Source of the DNA: Kovacikia minuta CCNUW1
GTDB lineage: Bacteria > Cyanobacteriota > Cyanobacteriia > Leptolyngbyales > Leptolyngbyaceae
Reading direction: 5' to 3'
DNA: 64,000 nt
NCBI RefSeq assembly: GCF_020091585.1
Contig: NZ_CP083582.1
Coordinates: forward strand, 124,001 to 188,000
Shown: positions 37,276 to 46,938 of the stretch, in pieces
Position numbering within the stretch: the first letter of the stretch is position 1
Layout: each line of letters starts with the position of its first letter
Made by a program: the position numbers and the translations under genes
Notes under the pieces: model-generated
Databases searched by the model: none
What the model was told of the DNA's origin: nothing
What the model saw: the letters and a program-made list of their open reading frames with translations, nothing else

Positions 37276-37878
37276 ATGTCTACCCCTTCCTGGCTTCCAG
37301 CCCTCGTTTGGACCGATTACCGTGTTGCCCTGATCTTTACCGTTCTGGCTCCACTCGCACTTCTAATTTGGGCGATTACGCAAAAGGCAGAAACGATCCA
37401 AAGAATTTTGATGATTTATTGGCGCGTTGCGAGCCTATTAGCAATTACGGTCTATCTCTTGATTGGGGCACTTCCAATTGGGTTCGTGGCTGGGTGGCTG
37501 GCGCGTGTTCTGATCCCAATTTCTCTCTGGTATTGGGTTGATCTAAACGAAGAAATTGCTGAGCAGTCCCCTAGCCGATTGAAACTTGCCTTTACAGGCT
37601 GGCGTTGGGCTGTTTCGATTTACTGCCTATTGGGAGCTTTGGCACAAATTCCTATTCTGCGCTGTGCCTTTCTCCAGCAAAGTGCCCTGGTGCAAGACTC
37701 GGTTTGTCGTCTCTGGTTAGAACCACCCTGGGCGTTTAAGGCATCCCTCCATGCTAATACCTATCCCTGGTTCCTTGGCTTTGTAGGCATTGCTGGACTT
37801 TCAATTTATGTCCTTTATCTGGCTTATTTTGTTCTGATTCGACTTGGCAAACAGGGGCGATCAGCAACGGGTCAGTAA
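37276..37878 (+). CDS. DUF3177 membrane protein
   Basis: The protein has 200 residues from the ATG at 37276; the earlier ATG at 37237 is inside the cp12 terminator. It has about five membrane segments (VALIFTVLAPLALLIWAI, ITVYLLIGALPIGFVAGW and others) and the SLWYWVDLNEEI segment typical of this cyanobacterial family. Function unknown. Confidence 0.85.
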   Translation: MSTPSWLPALVWTDYRVALIFTVLAPLALLIWAITQKAETIQRILMIYWRVASLLAITVYLLIGALPIGFVAGWLARVLIPISLWYWVDLNEEIAEQSPSRLKLAFTGWRWAVSIYCLLGALAQIPILRCAFLQQSALVQDSVCRLWLEPPWAFKASLHANTYPWFLGFVGIAGLSIYVLYLAYFVLIRLGKQGRSATGQ

Positions 37879-37946
37879 GATAACTGATAAATTTGGTCAT
37901 TCGTTGTTGGTATTCTCCCTAACTCCTCGCCCCTCATCCCCTTCGT

Positions 37947-38240
37947 GTGAACAAACTTTATCGCCTGGAGCAATATACGGAGAAGCGTCGGCAGGAAGTG
38001 TTGCTGGTGACAGCGGAGGTAGATGGGGAACTGGATCAAATTATGATTTTTAGGGGCTTTTCCAGTTCGCTGGTGCGACCAACTGCTTTCGATCCAGATA
38101 TTCCGATCTTGCCTGAAACAGCCAAAATTCTGACCCTCGATCGACTGCTTGGTCCCTACAACCCAAGCCAACCCAACTATTTGCAGCAGGGATTGACCTG
38201 GGAAACGGTGCAACCGCTTCTTTCAGAGGTAGGCGTTTAA
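37947..38240 (+). CDS. Conserved cyanobacterial/plastid small protein
   Basis: The protein has 97 residues (MNKLYRLEQYTEKRRQEVLL to LLSEVGV). I know the text as a short conserved hypothetical of cyanobacteria and plants, with IFRGFSSSLVRPTAFDPDIP as its most distinct part; no function is assigned. The start is GTG at 37947, after a 68-nt gap from the DUF3177 gene; co-transcription is possible. Confidence 0.75.
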   Translation: MNKLYRLEQYTEKRRQEVLLVTAEVDGELDQIMIFRGFSSSLVRPTAFDPDIPILPETAKILTLDRLLGPYNPSQPNYLQQGLTWETVQPLLSEVGV

Positions 38241-38275
38241 GGATCTCGAATGAAATAACACCGACAATCCCAGTC

Positions 38276-38346
38276 GTAAGGGCTTGGCATTCGGCAAGTA
38301 GGCTTGCGGCGAGGCAAAGTTTTTTGCTCGCCTGCCACGCCCCTAC
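38276..38346. repeat. Palindromic-end repeat, family 2, copy B
   Basis: It begins GTAAGGGCTTGGCATTCGG and ends TGCCACGCCCCTACC, with inverted ends like the copy at 11438-11509. It lies directly after the 97-residue gene. Confidence 0.6.
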
Positions 38347-38833
38347 CAGTTACCAACTTTATTTGTTTTTGTTCCTAAGAGCCATTAGTTACAGGTTCTT
38401 GGGCAGGGAAGATGTCCTGAAATTCACAGGAAATTTTGGCTCCAGGCTTTACGATGAAGCTTTCTTAAAGGGGAAAATTCTTCTGAAATTTATGGAGACG
38501 AATACGTAAAACTGGCTTCTGAACAAATCATTCAGATCCTTCCCGATGAATGGTTGGCAGTCCTTATTTTGGGAAAGGATAGAGATTAAGAAACCGATGA
38601 TGAGACGGTGAGGGGGTGGGCATTGTCTACGCTCCCCATGTCTCACCATCCTTTGCCCTGGGGCACTACCTGATGGTTAAGGCAATCTACCGTGGTGTAG
38701 CTGATAGGTTGAATACACGGAAAATTCATTACCCAGGATAGCTACTTACGTCATTTTATTCAGGAAGGTAGTCTGATCTTTGGTAAAGAAAGTGCTATCC
38801 TCCACTGTGAGTGTGTTGTGTGGAGTTAAGTTT
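38347..38833. other. Gap upstream of glmM
   Basis: About 490 nt without a supported gene. It contains an imperfect inverted pair GATGAGACGGTGAGGGG (38597) and CTCACCATCC (38642). Promoter of glmM is expected near its end. Confidence 0.4.
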
Positions 38834-40400
38834 ATGGTATTATCCCCTGCCTGGACACAGAAAACGCCTTCCCCAGGTTCATCCGCAGCCACGGGAGGGA
38901 GCACTTCCACCAAGCCACCTGAACTCTTTGCCAATTTGGAACGATCGGACGAGGCTGTTGAGAAATCCTCCCCTGGTACGGCGATCGTGGGTTCTGGATG
39001 GGGTGGTCTGGACTTACCGGAAAGCCGTCTGTTTGGTACCGATGGGATTCGAGGGCGCGTGGGTGACCTTTTGACAGCCCCACTGGCACTACAGCTTGGA
39101 TTTTGGGCGGGACAGGTGCTTCAAACCCATGCAACGAATTCTGGCCCAGTTGTAATTGGGCAGGATTCCAGAAATTCTAGCGGGATGCTAGCCCTGGCAT
39201 TGGCAGCTGGATTGACGGCAGCGGGCCTGGAAGTATGGGATCTGGGATTGTGCCCAACTCCAGGTGTTGCCCATCTTACTAGCCAGTTGGGAGCAATTGG
39301 GGGCGTGATGATTTCCGCCAGCCATAACCCTCCTGAGGACAACGGCATCAAGTTTTTTGGACCGGAGGGCAGTAAGCTTTCCCTGGTGTTGCAAGAGCGC
39401 ATTGAGGCAGCATTGCGGGGGAAATTGCCCAATCAGCAGGTCACAGGATTAGACCAATGTGGGCAGCATTACTACCGACCCGAATTGACACAGGATTACC
39501 TGGCAGCGATTCAGAAATCTCTTTGGGTAGAAACCCTAACGGAGAATTTGCCTTTGCAAGGTATTCGAGTTGTGTTAGACCTTGCCTGGGGCGCAGCGGT
39601 TCAGTTGGCTCCTGTCGCTTTTCGTCAGCTTGGAGCTGAAGTCATTTGTCTTCATGACCAGGCGGATGGCACTCGAATTAACGTCAACTGTGGCTCTACC
39701 CACCTCGCATCGCTGCAAGCTGCGGTCAGGGAACATCGGGCAGACCTGGGGTTTGCTTTAGCATGGGGATGCCGATCGGGTGCTGGCAGTCGATTCTCAG
39801 GGGCAGGTTGCCGATGGCGACTATATTCTTTACCTGTGGGGGCAGAAGCTACGACAGGCCCAGCAATTACCAGGGGATACGATCGTCGCAACGGTTATGT
39901 CTAATCTGGGATTTGAGCTTGCCTGGGAAAAACTGGGTGGTCAGTTAATTCGAGCGGCAGTGGGAGATCAGTACGTTCATGCGGAGATGCTGCGATCGGG
40001 ATCAATGCTGGGCGGCGAACAGTCAGGACATATTCTCTGCCGCCACTATGCGGTGAGTGGTGACGGGTTGCTGACAGCGCTTCATCTGGCAGCGCTGGTA
40101 CAGCAATCTGGTGTTTCCCTGGCGGAACTCATGAGCCAAAGCTTCCAGACCTATCCCCAGCGCTTAAAAAATGTACGGGTGGAAGATCGCTCCCGACGGT
40201 TGAACTGGAAGGAATGTGCCCCCCTGCAACAGGCGATCGCCCAGGCAGAAACCGCTATGGGAAATCAGGGCAGAATTTTAGTGCGGGCATCTGGAACGGA
40301 ACCTGTGATCCGGGTGATGGTAGAAGCGGTTACCACTGATCTGGTTAACCACTGGACTGAAACCCTTGCCTCAGCCGTTCAAACTTACATAGCAGTTTGA
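38834..40400 (+). pseudogene. glmM: Phosphoglucosamine mutase, apparent +1 frameshift in the metal loop
   Basis: This enzyme converts glucosamine-6-P to glucosamine-1-P for peptidoglycan precursor synthesis. Rejoined it has about 521 residues, with some 65 Pro/Ser-rich extra residues before [13 protein letters not shown]; the start could lie further in. The phosphoserine loop [13 protein letters not shown] is intact. The frame breaks at ADLGFALA. Removing the C at 39762 gives [15 protein letters not shown], the exact metal-binding loop, and the rest ([20 protein letters not shown]) follows in that frame. The site is not a homopolymer. An essential gene is unlikely to be dead; assembly error or a very recent mutation are the options. 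Confidence 0.9.
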
Positions 40401-40422
40401 GGCGGTGTCAGTTTGCTAATTG

Positions 40423-40455
40423 AACCAGGAACAGTGTATCCCCGTTCCTGGTTTT
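40423..40455 (+). terminator. glmM terminator
   Basis: A perfect 10-bp stem AACCAGGAAC/GTTCCTGGTT with an 11-nt loop, ending in TTTTG. It lies 23 nt after the glmM stop and inside a doubtful 94-codon frame, which it helps to reject. Confidence 0.7.
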
Positions 40456-40732
40456 GTATTCTTAAGGAACGAGGGAATCTTGCCAGCAATATGGGAACGC
40501 TTAATCCTGAAAGAGCCAGAGTTAGAACTTACGTATTTTGCCAGAACCTGGACGGTTTAAACGCCTATATTGGTCATGGTGTTCAATTCTTGGGTAAACC
40601 CCCCAAAGTTTGCGTAGGTGGTTCTCAAAGGGTACGGCAACGGTATCAAGAATTGTCATCTTCTAGGGACGTTCCTGATACGATGCAGAAAAATTGAATT
40701 GCATCACGCTCAATCAGAGTGGAGAGTCTGCT

Positions 40733-42130
40733 ATGGAGTTTGAACGGGATCAGGAGTTGGCAGAGGATCAGAACCGGTGTTTAGAGCGGTTAAATTGGGC
40801 TGTTCTGCACCTTGGTGGGAAAGCAAGCCCGACCCAGATTGATAGAATCGCCAGACTGATTATTCAAACCATGACAGGTCCCTGGCGCTTTTTTCACACA
40901 CCAGAGCATATTTTTGAAGTGGGTGAAACGGGTGATGCGGTTGAAATTCTAGCAGCACTGTTCCATGATCTGGTCTACGTGCAGGTGGATCAGGGGGTCA
41001 GCGTTAACATCAGTGCCTACATTTCTGCCTTCGTCAAAGAAATTAATGGCAAACTGGTGATTCGGGATTCTTCGGAGTTACCCGACGATCGCATGTTTGA
41101 GATGGTGACAGGAATTTTTGGATTCTCCCCAGAGCAGGTATTGATCCCCACTGCTGGTCAAAATGAGTTTCTGAGTGCGGTGATTGCAGCCAAATGTTTG
41201 GAACATGACTTACAACCGGAAACCATTGCCCAGATTGCTGCCTGCATTGAAGCCACCATTCCCTTTCGTAGCAAGTCAGAATCGGGGCAAAGTCCCAGTG
41301 ATCGGCTCTACGAGCGTTTGCAAAAAATCAATCAATCTTCTGACCTGGGATGGAGCAAAGAGGATTTAGATAAAATCGTGGAGCGATCGGTGCGGTTGGC
41401 AAACCGGGATGTGAAAAATTTTGCCTATCCTTACTCAGCGGATTTTTTAGACAACACCTGGAACTTGCTACCCGAAACAAACCACGATTTGAAGAATGCC
41501 AACTCCTACACTGTCCAGGGCTACCGCGAGTCGCTGCAAAAGATGGAAGGCTTTATGCATTTCCTCAAACCCCATCTCGTCTTTCAGCGGTTTGGCAAAG
41601 AACCAGACGAAGCCACCTACCAGGAATTGATTCATCGAACGGGCAGAAACCTTGATGTTGCAAGGCTTTATCTGGGCAGCAAACTGCTTTCGATCGCCAT
41701 CATTGAAGCCCTGTCGCGTCGCATTGGACGCGATATTCCAGTGGCAACTATGACGGGAGAACTTCCCTCACGGGGAACTTTACCCCAGTCCCAATTGGAG
41801 AACTTTCTACCAACGGTGGATGTGATGCGTCATCCTCCGGAAACCGACCTGGAATGGGAGGTTTTGGGACTACTGGAAAAGGGACGTAACCAATCCTCAA
41901 TCTACGACATCAAAAATTCTCCTGTCACAACCTTCCTGATCAAATCCGTTGGATTTGGTGATACCCGGCGGCTTCTGCCTCAGGCAAAAGCATTCTTTGC
42001 TGAAGAAATTTCCCCAGAAGAATTCCTTCAATCTTGCGATCCCACCGTTGTTGAAACCATTACCAATGGTATCCTCCAGGTCTTCGAAAGCCGCAAAGCC
42101 GCACTGAAAGGAGTGAATTTGGTGAAGTAG
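40733..42130 (+). CDS. HD-domain-like protein of cyanobacteria
   Basis: The protein has 465 residues from the ATG at 40733; an earlier ATG at 40694 lacks support. The N-terminal part has RFFHTPEHIFEV and AALFHDLVYVQVD, an HD-type metal motif (His, then His-Asp), followed by a second His (CLEHDLQPE) and AACIEATIPF. The C-terminal 200 residues are unrecognised. HD proteins are phosphohydrolases, often acting on nucleotides or alarmones; the substrate here is not known. It precedes the convergent histidine kinase by 13 nt. Confidence 0.7.
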   Translation: MEFERDQELAEDQNRCLERLNWAVLHLGGKASPTQIDRIARLIIQTMTGPWRFFHTPEHIFEVGETGDAVEILAALFHDLVYVQVDQGVSVNISAYISAFVKEINGKLVIRDSSELPDDRMFEMVTGIFGFSPEQVLIPTAGQNEFLSAVIAAKCLEHDLQPETIAQIAACIEATIPFRSKSESGQSPSDRLYERLQKINQSSDLGWSKEDLDKIVERSVRLANRDVKNFAYPYSADFLDNTWNLLPETNHDLKNANSYTVQGYRESLQKMEGFMHFLKPHLVFQRFGKEPDEATYQELIHRTGRNLDVARLYLGSKLLSIAIIEALSRRIGRDIPVATMTGELPSRGTLPQSQLENFLPTVDVMRHPPETDLEWEVLGLLEKGRNQSSIYDIKNSPVTTFLIKSVGFGDTRRLLPQAKAFFAEEISPEEFLQSCDPTVVETITNGILQVFESRKAALKGVNLVK

Positions 42131-42143
42131 ATAGTGGTAGGGG

Positions 42144-43535
42144 TTAGTCCGCCCGTGGCAGCGTAAACCAGAACGTTGCGCCCTTGCCAGGGCTGCTGCT
42201 GACACCGATTTTGCCCCCGTGGGCGACGATAATTTTGCGGCAGAGATAAAGCCCTAAGCCCAATCCACTGGAGCGCCGCGCCTGACTACCCCGGTTGTAA
42301 AGGTCAAAAACGCGATCGCATTCCCCCCGGCTCATGCCAACCCCATCATCCTGTACGCAACACTGAACCATGCTAATGTCGGAAGTGGCACTGAGGGTAA
42401 GGGAAATCCCTGGAGGATTATGATTCAGGGCATTGGCAATTAGATTGGAGAGAACCCGCCAGATTTGGGTTTCATCAGCGTTAACTGAGGGTAAATCTGG
42501 GGGAATCTGGTTGATGAGCATTGCCTGATTTTCCTGGAGTAAAGGTTCTAGATCTGCAAGCGCTGAGTTCACCAGCGTATTTAAGCACAGACTTTGCGGA
42601 TGTAGCTTTAACTCACGCAGGTTGGTTGTGCCCACATCAAGCAGAGAATTAATCAGCACCAGTTGGCGATCGCTGCTATCAACCATCCGTTCCAGGAGCG
42701 ATCGGGGGACCGCGATCGTATCATCTGGTTTTTTCAGCAAATTTCTTAGAACCATCAGTGTTCCAGTTACCGGATTGCGCAGATCATGGGAAACCGCGTT
42801 CAGAAACACCTGTGCTTGACGGCGCGACTCAAACTCTGCCCGTTGTAAGCGCTCATACAAAAACACGGCCAGATCACAGATCAAACAAACCCAAACCAGG
42901 TACATAAAAATCGTCAACATAAAAATTGACGCATCGGGATGACCGGGTTTGATGGAAAAAACAGTCAATCCTAAAGCTGAATTAACTCCGTAAAAGTAAA
43001 ATAGTAGAACCAACTGCGACAACAAATGTAATTCCCACCGCACTGGGATCAGGGTTGCCTGGATAAAAAATACAAGCATCCAACCCAGGATATCTGGCAA
43101 GGGAAACCCACTTAGGCTTGCCAAAATTTGCGGCGCGATCGTCAGAGACCAGGAGAGCCCCAGAAACAAAACTTCGGGATGCTGCCGCCCGAAACGAGTT
43201 CGATGGACGACCAACCAACCAACCAGCAAAACTCCCACAATGATGTAGATGGGAACGGTTAGCTGCTTGAGCGGGTCTGGAACATTTTGCAGTTCCTTTA
43301 ATGGAAAGACTGTACTGTAGAAATCACGCAGAACAAAGGTCAACAGAATCGCAAAGAACAACCACAGACATAGCCCCAATCGATCCCACAAAAACCCGTG
43401 CCGCCATGCTGCATAATCGGCGGAAGCAGGGCTGGTAGAAGGAGTAAAAAAAGCCAGTAACGATCGTCCAATCCCAACCTTTCGGAGTTTGCAGATACAT
43501 ACCTGCTTCAAGGCAAGAGACTGATTGAATCGCAT
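42144..43535 (-). CDS. Membrane sensor histidine kinase
   Basis: The protein has 463 residues. The N-terminal 230 residues carry about six membrane segments, with no known sensor domain. The kinase core has the H-box VSHDLRNPVTGTLMVLRNLL, N-box VLSNLIANALNHNP, G1 VQDDGVGMS, G2 SGLGLGLYLCRKI and the end GKGATFWFTLP. It probably phosphorylates an unlinked response regulator. Start at 43535; an internal Met would remove about 30 residues. Confidence 0.9.
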   Translation of the reverse strand: MRFNQSLALKQVCICKLRKVGIGRSLLAFFTPSTSPASADYAAWRHGFLWDRLGLCLWLFFAILLTFVLRDFYSTVFPLKELQNVPDPLKQLTVPIYIIVGVLLVGWLVVHRTRFGRQHPEVLFLGLSWSLTIAPQILASLSGFPLPDILGWMLVFFIQATLIPVRWELHLLSQLVLLFYFYGVNSALGLTVFSIKPGHPDASIFMLTIFMYLVWVCLICDLAVFLYERLQRAEFESRRQAQVFLNAVSHDLRNPVTGTLMVLRNLLKKPDDTIAVPRSLLERMVDSSDRQLVLINSLLDVGTTNLRELKLHPQSLCLNTLVNSALADLEPLLQENQAMLINQIPPDLPSVNADETQIWRVLSNLIANALNHNPPGISLTLSATSDISMVQCCVQDDGVGMSRGECDRVFDLYNRGSQARRSSGLGLGLYLCRKIIVAHGGKIGVSSSPGKGATFWFTLPRAD

Positions 43536-43884
43536 GTCCTGAAATCCTTATGACTTGGTTAGAATCCAGAACTCAGAATTCAGGAGTCAGAATTCAGGAG
43601 TCGGAAGAGACTTTTGATTCTGGTTCCTGACTCCTGGTTCCCAGATGATTGAGCGTCAGAATTGTTACAATGCGGGCAAATTCTAACTGGGAAATCAGTT
43701 GGGCAACTTCACCCAACTGGCTGACCTGACTGGATGATGGCAGCAAATGTTTCCCCCCAGTTTGATTGGCAGAATGGTTGCCATGCACATTAGACAAACT
43801 GATAAAACTGATTAAAAGATGGAGTGCGGAGTGTGGGGATGGGACCCCGAAAGGAAATTGTTTTGATCGAGATGGACACAGGTT

Positions 43885-44604
43885 ATGAGAGGAACTTCTG
43901 GCATTAGTTTGGCATCTTTGGCGATCGTCCCGTTGATGACGTTTGCTTCCCTTTTTCAACCTGGGGCGTCCCTCGCCCAGAAGCCATCGGCAATTACCCA
44001 ACCCTCCATTCGCTCCAGCAATGTCTGGAAGCGGGTGCTGGGGCCAGTTGCCGTTCCTGCTCCCTGGAATGTGGCTGTTTGCCCCGGAACCACTCCCTTA
44101 CTATGCGTCCGCTATCAGGGAAAGTTAGTTGGGACGGTGGAAATGGGAACCCACCCCCTGGAGAGCCGCGCTGAATTTAGAAAAATGCTCAAACAGGCAG
44201 GGCTGGCATCCAATCCGGTGAATCTTCAGAATTCTAAGAACCGCGATCGCGTCATCATTGCCCTAAAAAACTGGGTAGGAAATTACTACACGTTCTTCAA
44301 GCAAGACAGTAAAACGGAATATGGCAATCAAACCCGGTTTGCCACCCAAGCGCCCCAGGTGTTACAGGTTGGGAACCTGACAGGTGTGAGTTATGGCTTT
44401 GCTGCGGTTAAACCAGAGGGAGGGGTGCAGGAACAGCGGTTGGGCTATGTCGCATTTGATGGGCGCATCCTCTACGTCATTACAACCGCATTTGACCCGG
44501 ATGCGGGAAGAGGTTCATTTGGAAAACTGGAGGACTTACAACGCTTTGAACCCTACCTGAAAAGTGTAGTTGCCCACTTACAGTTGCCGATTTCAAAACG
44601 CTAG
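43885..44604 (+). CDS. Exported conserved hypothetical protein
   Basis: The protein has 239 residues with a signal peptide (MRGTSGISLASLAIVPLM then SLAQ near residue 32). The mature part has two Cys (VAVCPGTTPLLCVRY) and a beta-rich pattern with YGNQTRFAT, LTGVSYGFAAV, YVAFDGRILYVITTAFDP. I do not recognise the family. Divergent from the histidine kinase; convergent with the hydrolase operon. Confidence 0.7.
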   Translation: MRGTSGISLASLAIVPLMTFASLFQPGASLAQKPSAITQPSIRSSNVWKRVLGPVAVPAPWNVAVCPGTTPLLCVRYQGKLVGTVEMGTHPLESRAEFRKMLKQAGLASNPVNLQNSKNRDRVIIALKNWVGNYYTFFKQDSKTEYGNQTRFATQAPQVLQVGNLTGVSYGFAAVKPEGGVQEQRLGYVAFDGRILYVITTAFDPDAGRGSFGKLEDLQRFEPYLKSVVAHLQLPISKR

Positions 44605-44683
44605 CACAGGCTTTAAAGGTGCTGAGCATTGAGAAAAGATTAACGTTCAGTCCTCGGCACTTAACACTCAGCACTGCCCAAGT

Positions 44684-46933
44684 TCAGCATTTCAGTATTG
44701 ATTTTGCTTTGCGCAGGTAAGCGGCACGATCGTCCAGTCCTAACAAACCTTCGTTAATGCGGCGGGTGACTTCTTCCAAATCATCCCGATCGGCAGGATC
44801 GTTAATCTTGCGGCTATTCCAATACCAGCCCGCAGCCAGGATTGCATAGGGGGCTTGTTCCAGCAGTTCCGGTTTTGAGAGGAAATCAACATTCATAGCT
44901 TGGGAAAATTCGGTATAGTTTGCTCGCCCCGTCAGTTGGATCAAGCCCCGTCCCATGAAACGTTTGCCATCACCGGGTTCGGTGTTCCCCAAATCTTCCC
45001 GCCCTTCGTAACTAACCTGCCATTCAGTGGGACCCCAAATTTCGCGGAGGTATTGAAATCCACCACTTTCATGCATCACCTGTGCTAGAAAATGGGCAAT
45101 CCGCAAGGGGGTATTGATTTGAAACTTCTCCAGGGTTTGATTCACTGCGGCGGTGAAGCTGCGGAGGCGATCGGCCGGTGCATCTGGTCCCGCAATCTGA
45201 ATCAACTGATCCGCCGTAATGTGCTGCGAAAGGATCGAGAGAATTGACGAGATACCTTTTGAAGGGGCAGTTTGCAGCGATCGGGCTGCAACCGGGGGTG
45301 AATTTCCGTAAAACAGGCGTCCCCAGCCACTGTTGTTGCCATCGGGAGTCCAGCGGTGTTTCAGGACATTGCGTGGGTAGACAATGCCACCTCCATTGGT
45401 GGAAGAATAATCATCCAGCAAATTACCAAAGGGATCGTTCACAATGTAATCTCCACTGGCTGTGCGCCCAAGGACGACGAGCATATGTCCTCCGGTCGGC
45501 GCGTCCAGCGGACCCCGGTGCAAAATTCCAATTACACTGGGCAATCCGGCTGCGAGGGATTGATCGAGCGCATCAAAATTGAGGTCGGTGTGCCAGGTGG
45601 ATTTAATTCCCAATTCAGCCAGAGCCTGGGTTTGAGCGTTGTGGTCGGTTGTATCTCCATACTTGATAACAATCTGGAAGTAGGCATCATCGCCAGAAAT
45701 CTTGGCACCCAGGAACTTTGCCACCATTGCACAACTGGAGGTATTGCAGGTGCGGAAGGCTTCTTCCATATTGTCCCGCTGGGAAAAGTAGGGAACCGGA
45801 AGGCGGATTTCTCCGTTACGAGAGGGAGTCGGTTGAAGGGTAGGGGGTGGGGTAGGGTTAATCACCTGCCCATTTTTGCCAATCAATTCTATATGGGGCG
45901 CAAAGACGAACCAGGTGTTCCGGTTTTCGGCTCCCAGTCCTCGATTGAATGTGACCCGTAGATGCTGGTTTTCGGCATTTGTGAAAGCCTGTAAGCCAAA
46001 GGCGCTACCACTGGTTACCCGCATTTTTTGGGTCGCTGGTAACGACTGAGAAGGCTGGGTGCTGAGCTTAAAATCTGTGTCCTGGCGAGTGCGTAAGGTT
46101 CCGACAACCCCAACGCTGGAAGGAGCGGTTGCTGCCGCACTCGCAGGCATGGTTGGCGATAGCAGGGTTGCCACTCCGTCTAGTTGATTGCTCATTATTG
46201 GTGGAGCGTTGCCTGTTTCTGGCGGATAGGCGGGAGCCGTTGAGCTACCCGGTGCTGTGGGATAGCTCTCCAGGTCGGGGTAGGTGCTGGGAGGGGAAGG
46301 ATCAACCGGAGGATAGATGGGTTCTGGCTTAGCCAGTAAACTCCTATCTTCCGTGACAGTACGCGCCGATTCCACAAACTTCTCAATTTCCTCGTCCTGC
46401 TTTGCTTGATGTTTCAGCAGATCAGAAATGTAATTCTGAACATCATTTTTGATGATGCTTTCGACCCGTCCAGCAAACAGAGGATAGCCACTTGTGTGGG
46501 TTCTGCTCTTTTCGTAGGGACCACTTAATTGGAGATACTGCCACCCCTCCCCCTTCAGGTCTTCTGACATGCGCCGATAGTCGCGCCAGCGATCGCCAAA
46601 CCGACAGAATTCGTCGATCGCTGCCGTCACCGCAATAATTTGGCTGAGGGCAAACGGAATGTAAGGAAACCAGTCTCGAACGTAAGGGTTATCTTTATCC
46701 ACCTGGAAATTTATCCCAACCAGCGCAGGTAAGATTACCCCTCCGATGATGGTTGTTAGCCGTAACCGATAGTGCCAGCGCCGACACTGGGCCGCTTTCT
46801 TATCTGCCCACATCATTTGATCGAGCCAGCGGTTTTTTAACGATTGCTTGTAGAGATCGGGGATCTGCAACTGCTCGATCAGTCCCCCCATCTCTTCGCG
46901 TACAAAATCGTCGTAGGTTTTTCTTTTTGGCAT
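44684..46933 (-). CDS. SLATT/DUF4231 membrane domain fused to C39-like peptidase and GH19/lysozyme-like domain
   Basis: The protein has 749 residues. Order: DUF4231/SLATT domain with two membrane helices (TTIIGGVILPALVGINF; IPFALSQIIAVTAAIDEF) and helices to about residue 190; Pro-rich linker; a beta segment (TRQDTDFKLSTQPSQS to NRNTWFVFAPHIEL); a C39-type papain-like domain (VPYFSQRDN, Cys in TCNTSSCAMVAKFLG, His in GGHMLVVLG, VNDPFGN); and a C-terminal lysozyme/chitinase-19-like domain (MHESGGFQYLREIWG, RFMGRGLIQLTGRANY). SLATT domains are pore-forming effectors in conflict systems; the two hydrolases point to peptidoglycan. The start is 5 nt after the paralog's stop. No family member of this architecture is known to me. 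Confidence 0.85.
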   Translation of the reverse strand: MPKRKTYDDFVREEMGGLIEQLQIPDLYKQSLKNRWLDQMMWADKKAAQCRRWHYRLRLTTIIGGVILPALVGINFQVDKDNPYVRDWFPYIPFALSQIIAVTAAIDEFCRFGDRWRDYRRMSEDLKGEGWQYLQLSGPYEKSRTHTSGYPLFAGRVESIIKNDVQNYISDLLKHQAKQDEEIEKFVESARTVTEDRSLLAKPEPIYPPVDPSPPSTYPDLESYPTAPGSSTAPAYPPETGNAPPIMSNQLDGVATLLSPTMPASAAATAPSSVGVVGTLRTRQDTDFKLSTQPSQSLPATQKMRVTSGSAFGLQAFTNAENQHLRVTFNRGLGAENRNTWFVFAPHIELIGKNGQVINPTPPPTLQPTPSRNGEIRLPVPYFSQRDNMEEAFRTCNTSSCAMVAKFLGAKISGDDAYFQIVIKYGDTTDHNAQTQALAELGIKSTWHTDLNFDALDQSLAAGLPSVIGILHRGPLDAPTGGHMLVVLGRTASGDYIVNDPFGNLLDDYSSTNGGGIVYPRNVLKHRWTPDGNNSGWGRLFYGNSPPVAARSLQTAPSKGISSILSILSQHITADQLIQIAGPDAPADRLRSFTAAVNQTLEKFQINTPLRIAHFLAQVMHESGGFQYLREIWGPTEWQVSYEGREDLGNTEPGDGKRFMGRGLIQLTGRANYTEFSQAMNVDFLSKPELLEQAPYAILAAGWYWNSRKINDPADRDDLEEVTRRINEGLLGLDDRAAYLRKAKSILKC

Positions 46934-46938
46934 CGTTC

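Noticed and set aside
40413-40697. 94-codon frame after glmM
   Set aside because: It contains the glmM terminator hairpin and lacks conserved text.
43594-44001. 135-codon minus-strand frame
   Set aside because: It overlaps the 5' end of the exported protein gene and intergenic repeat text.
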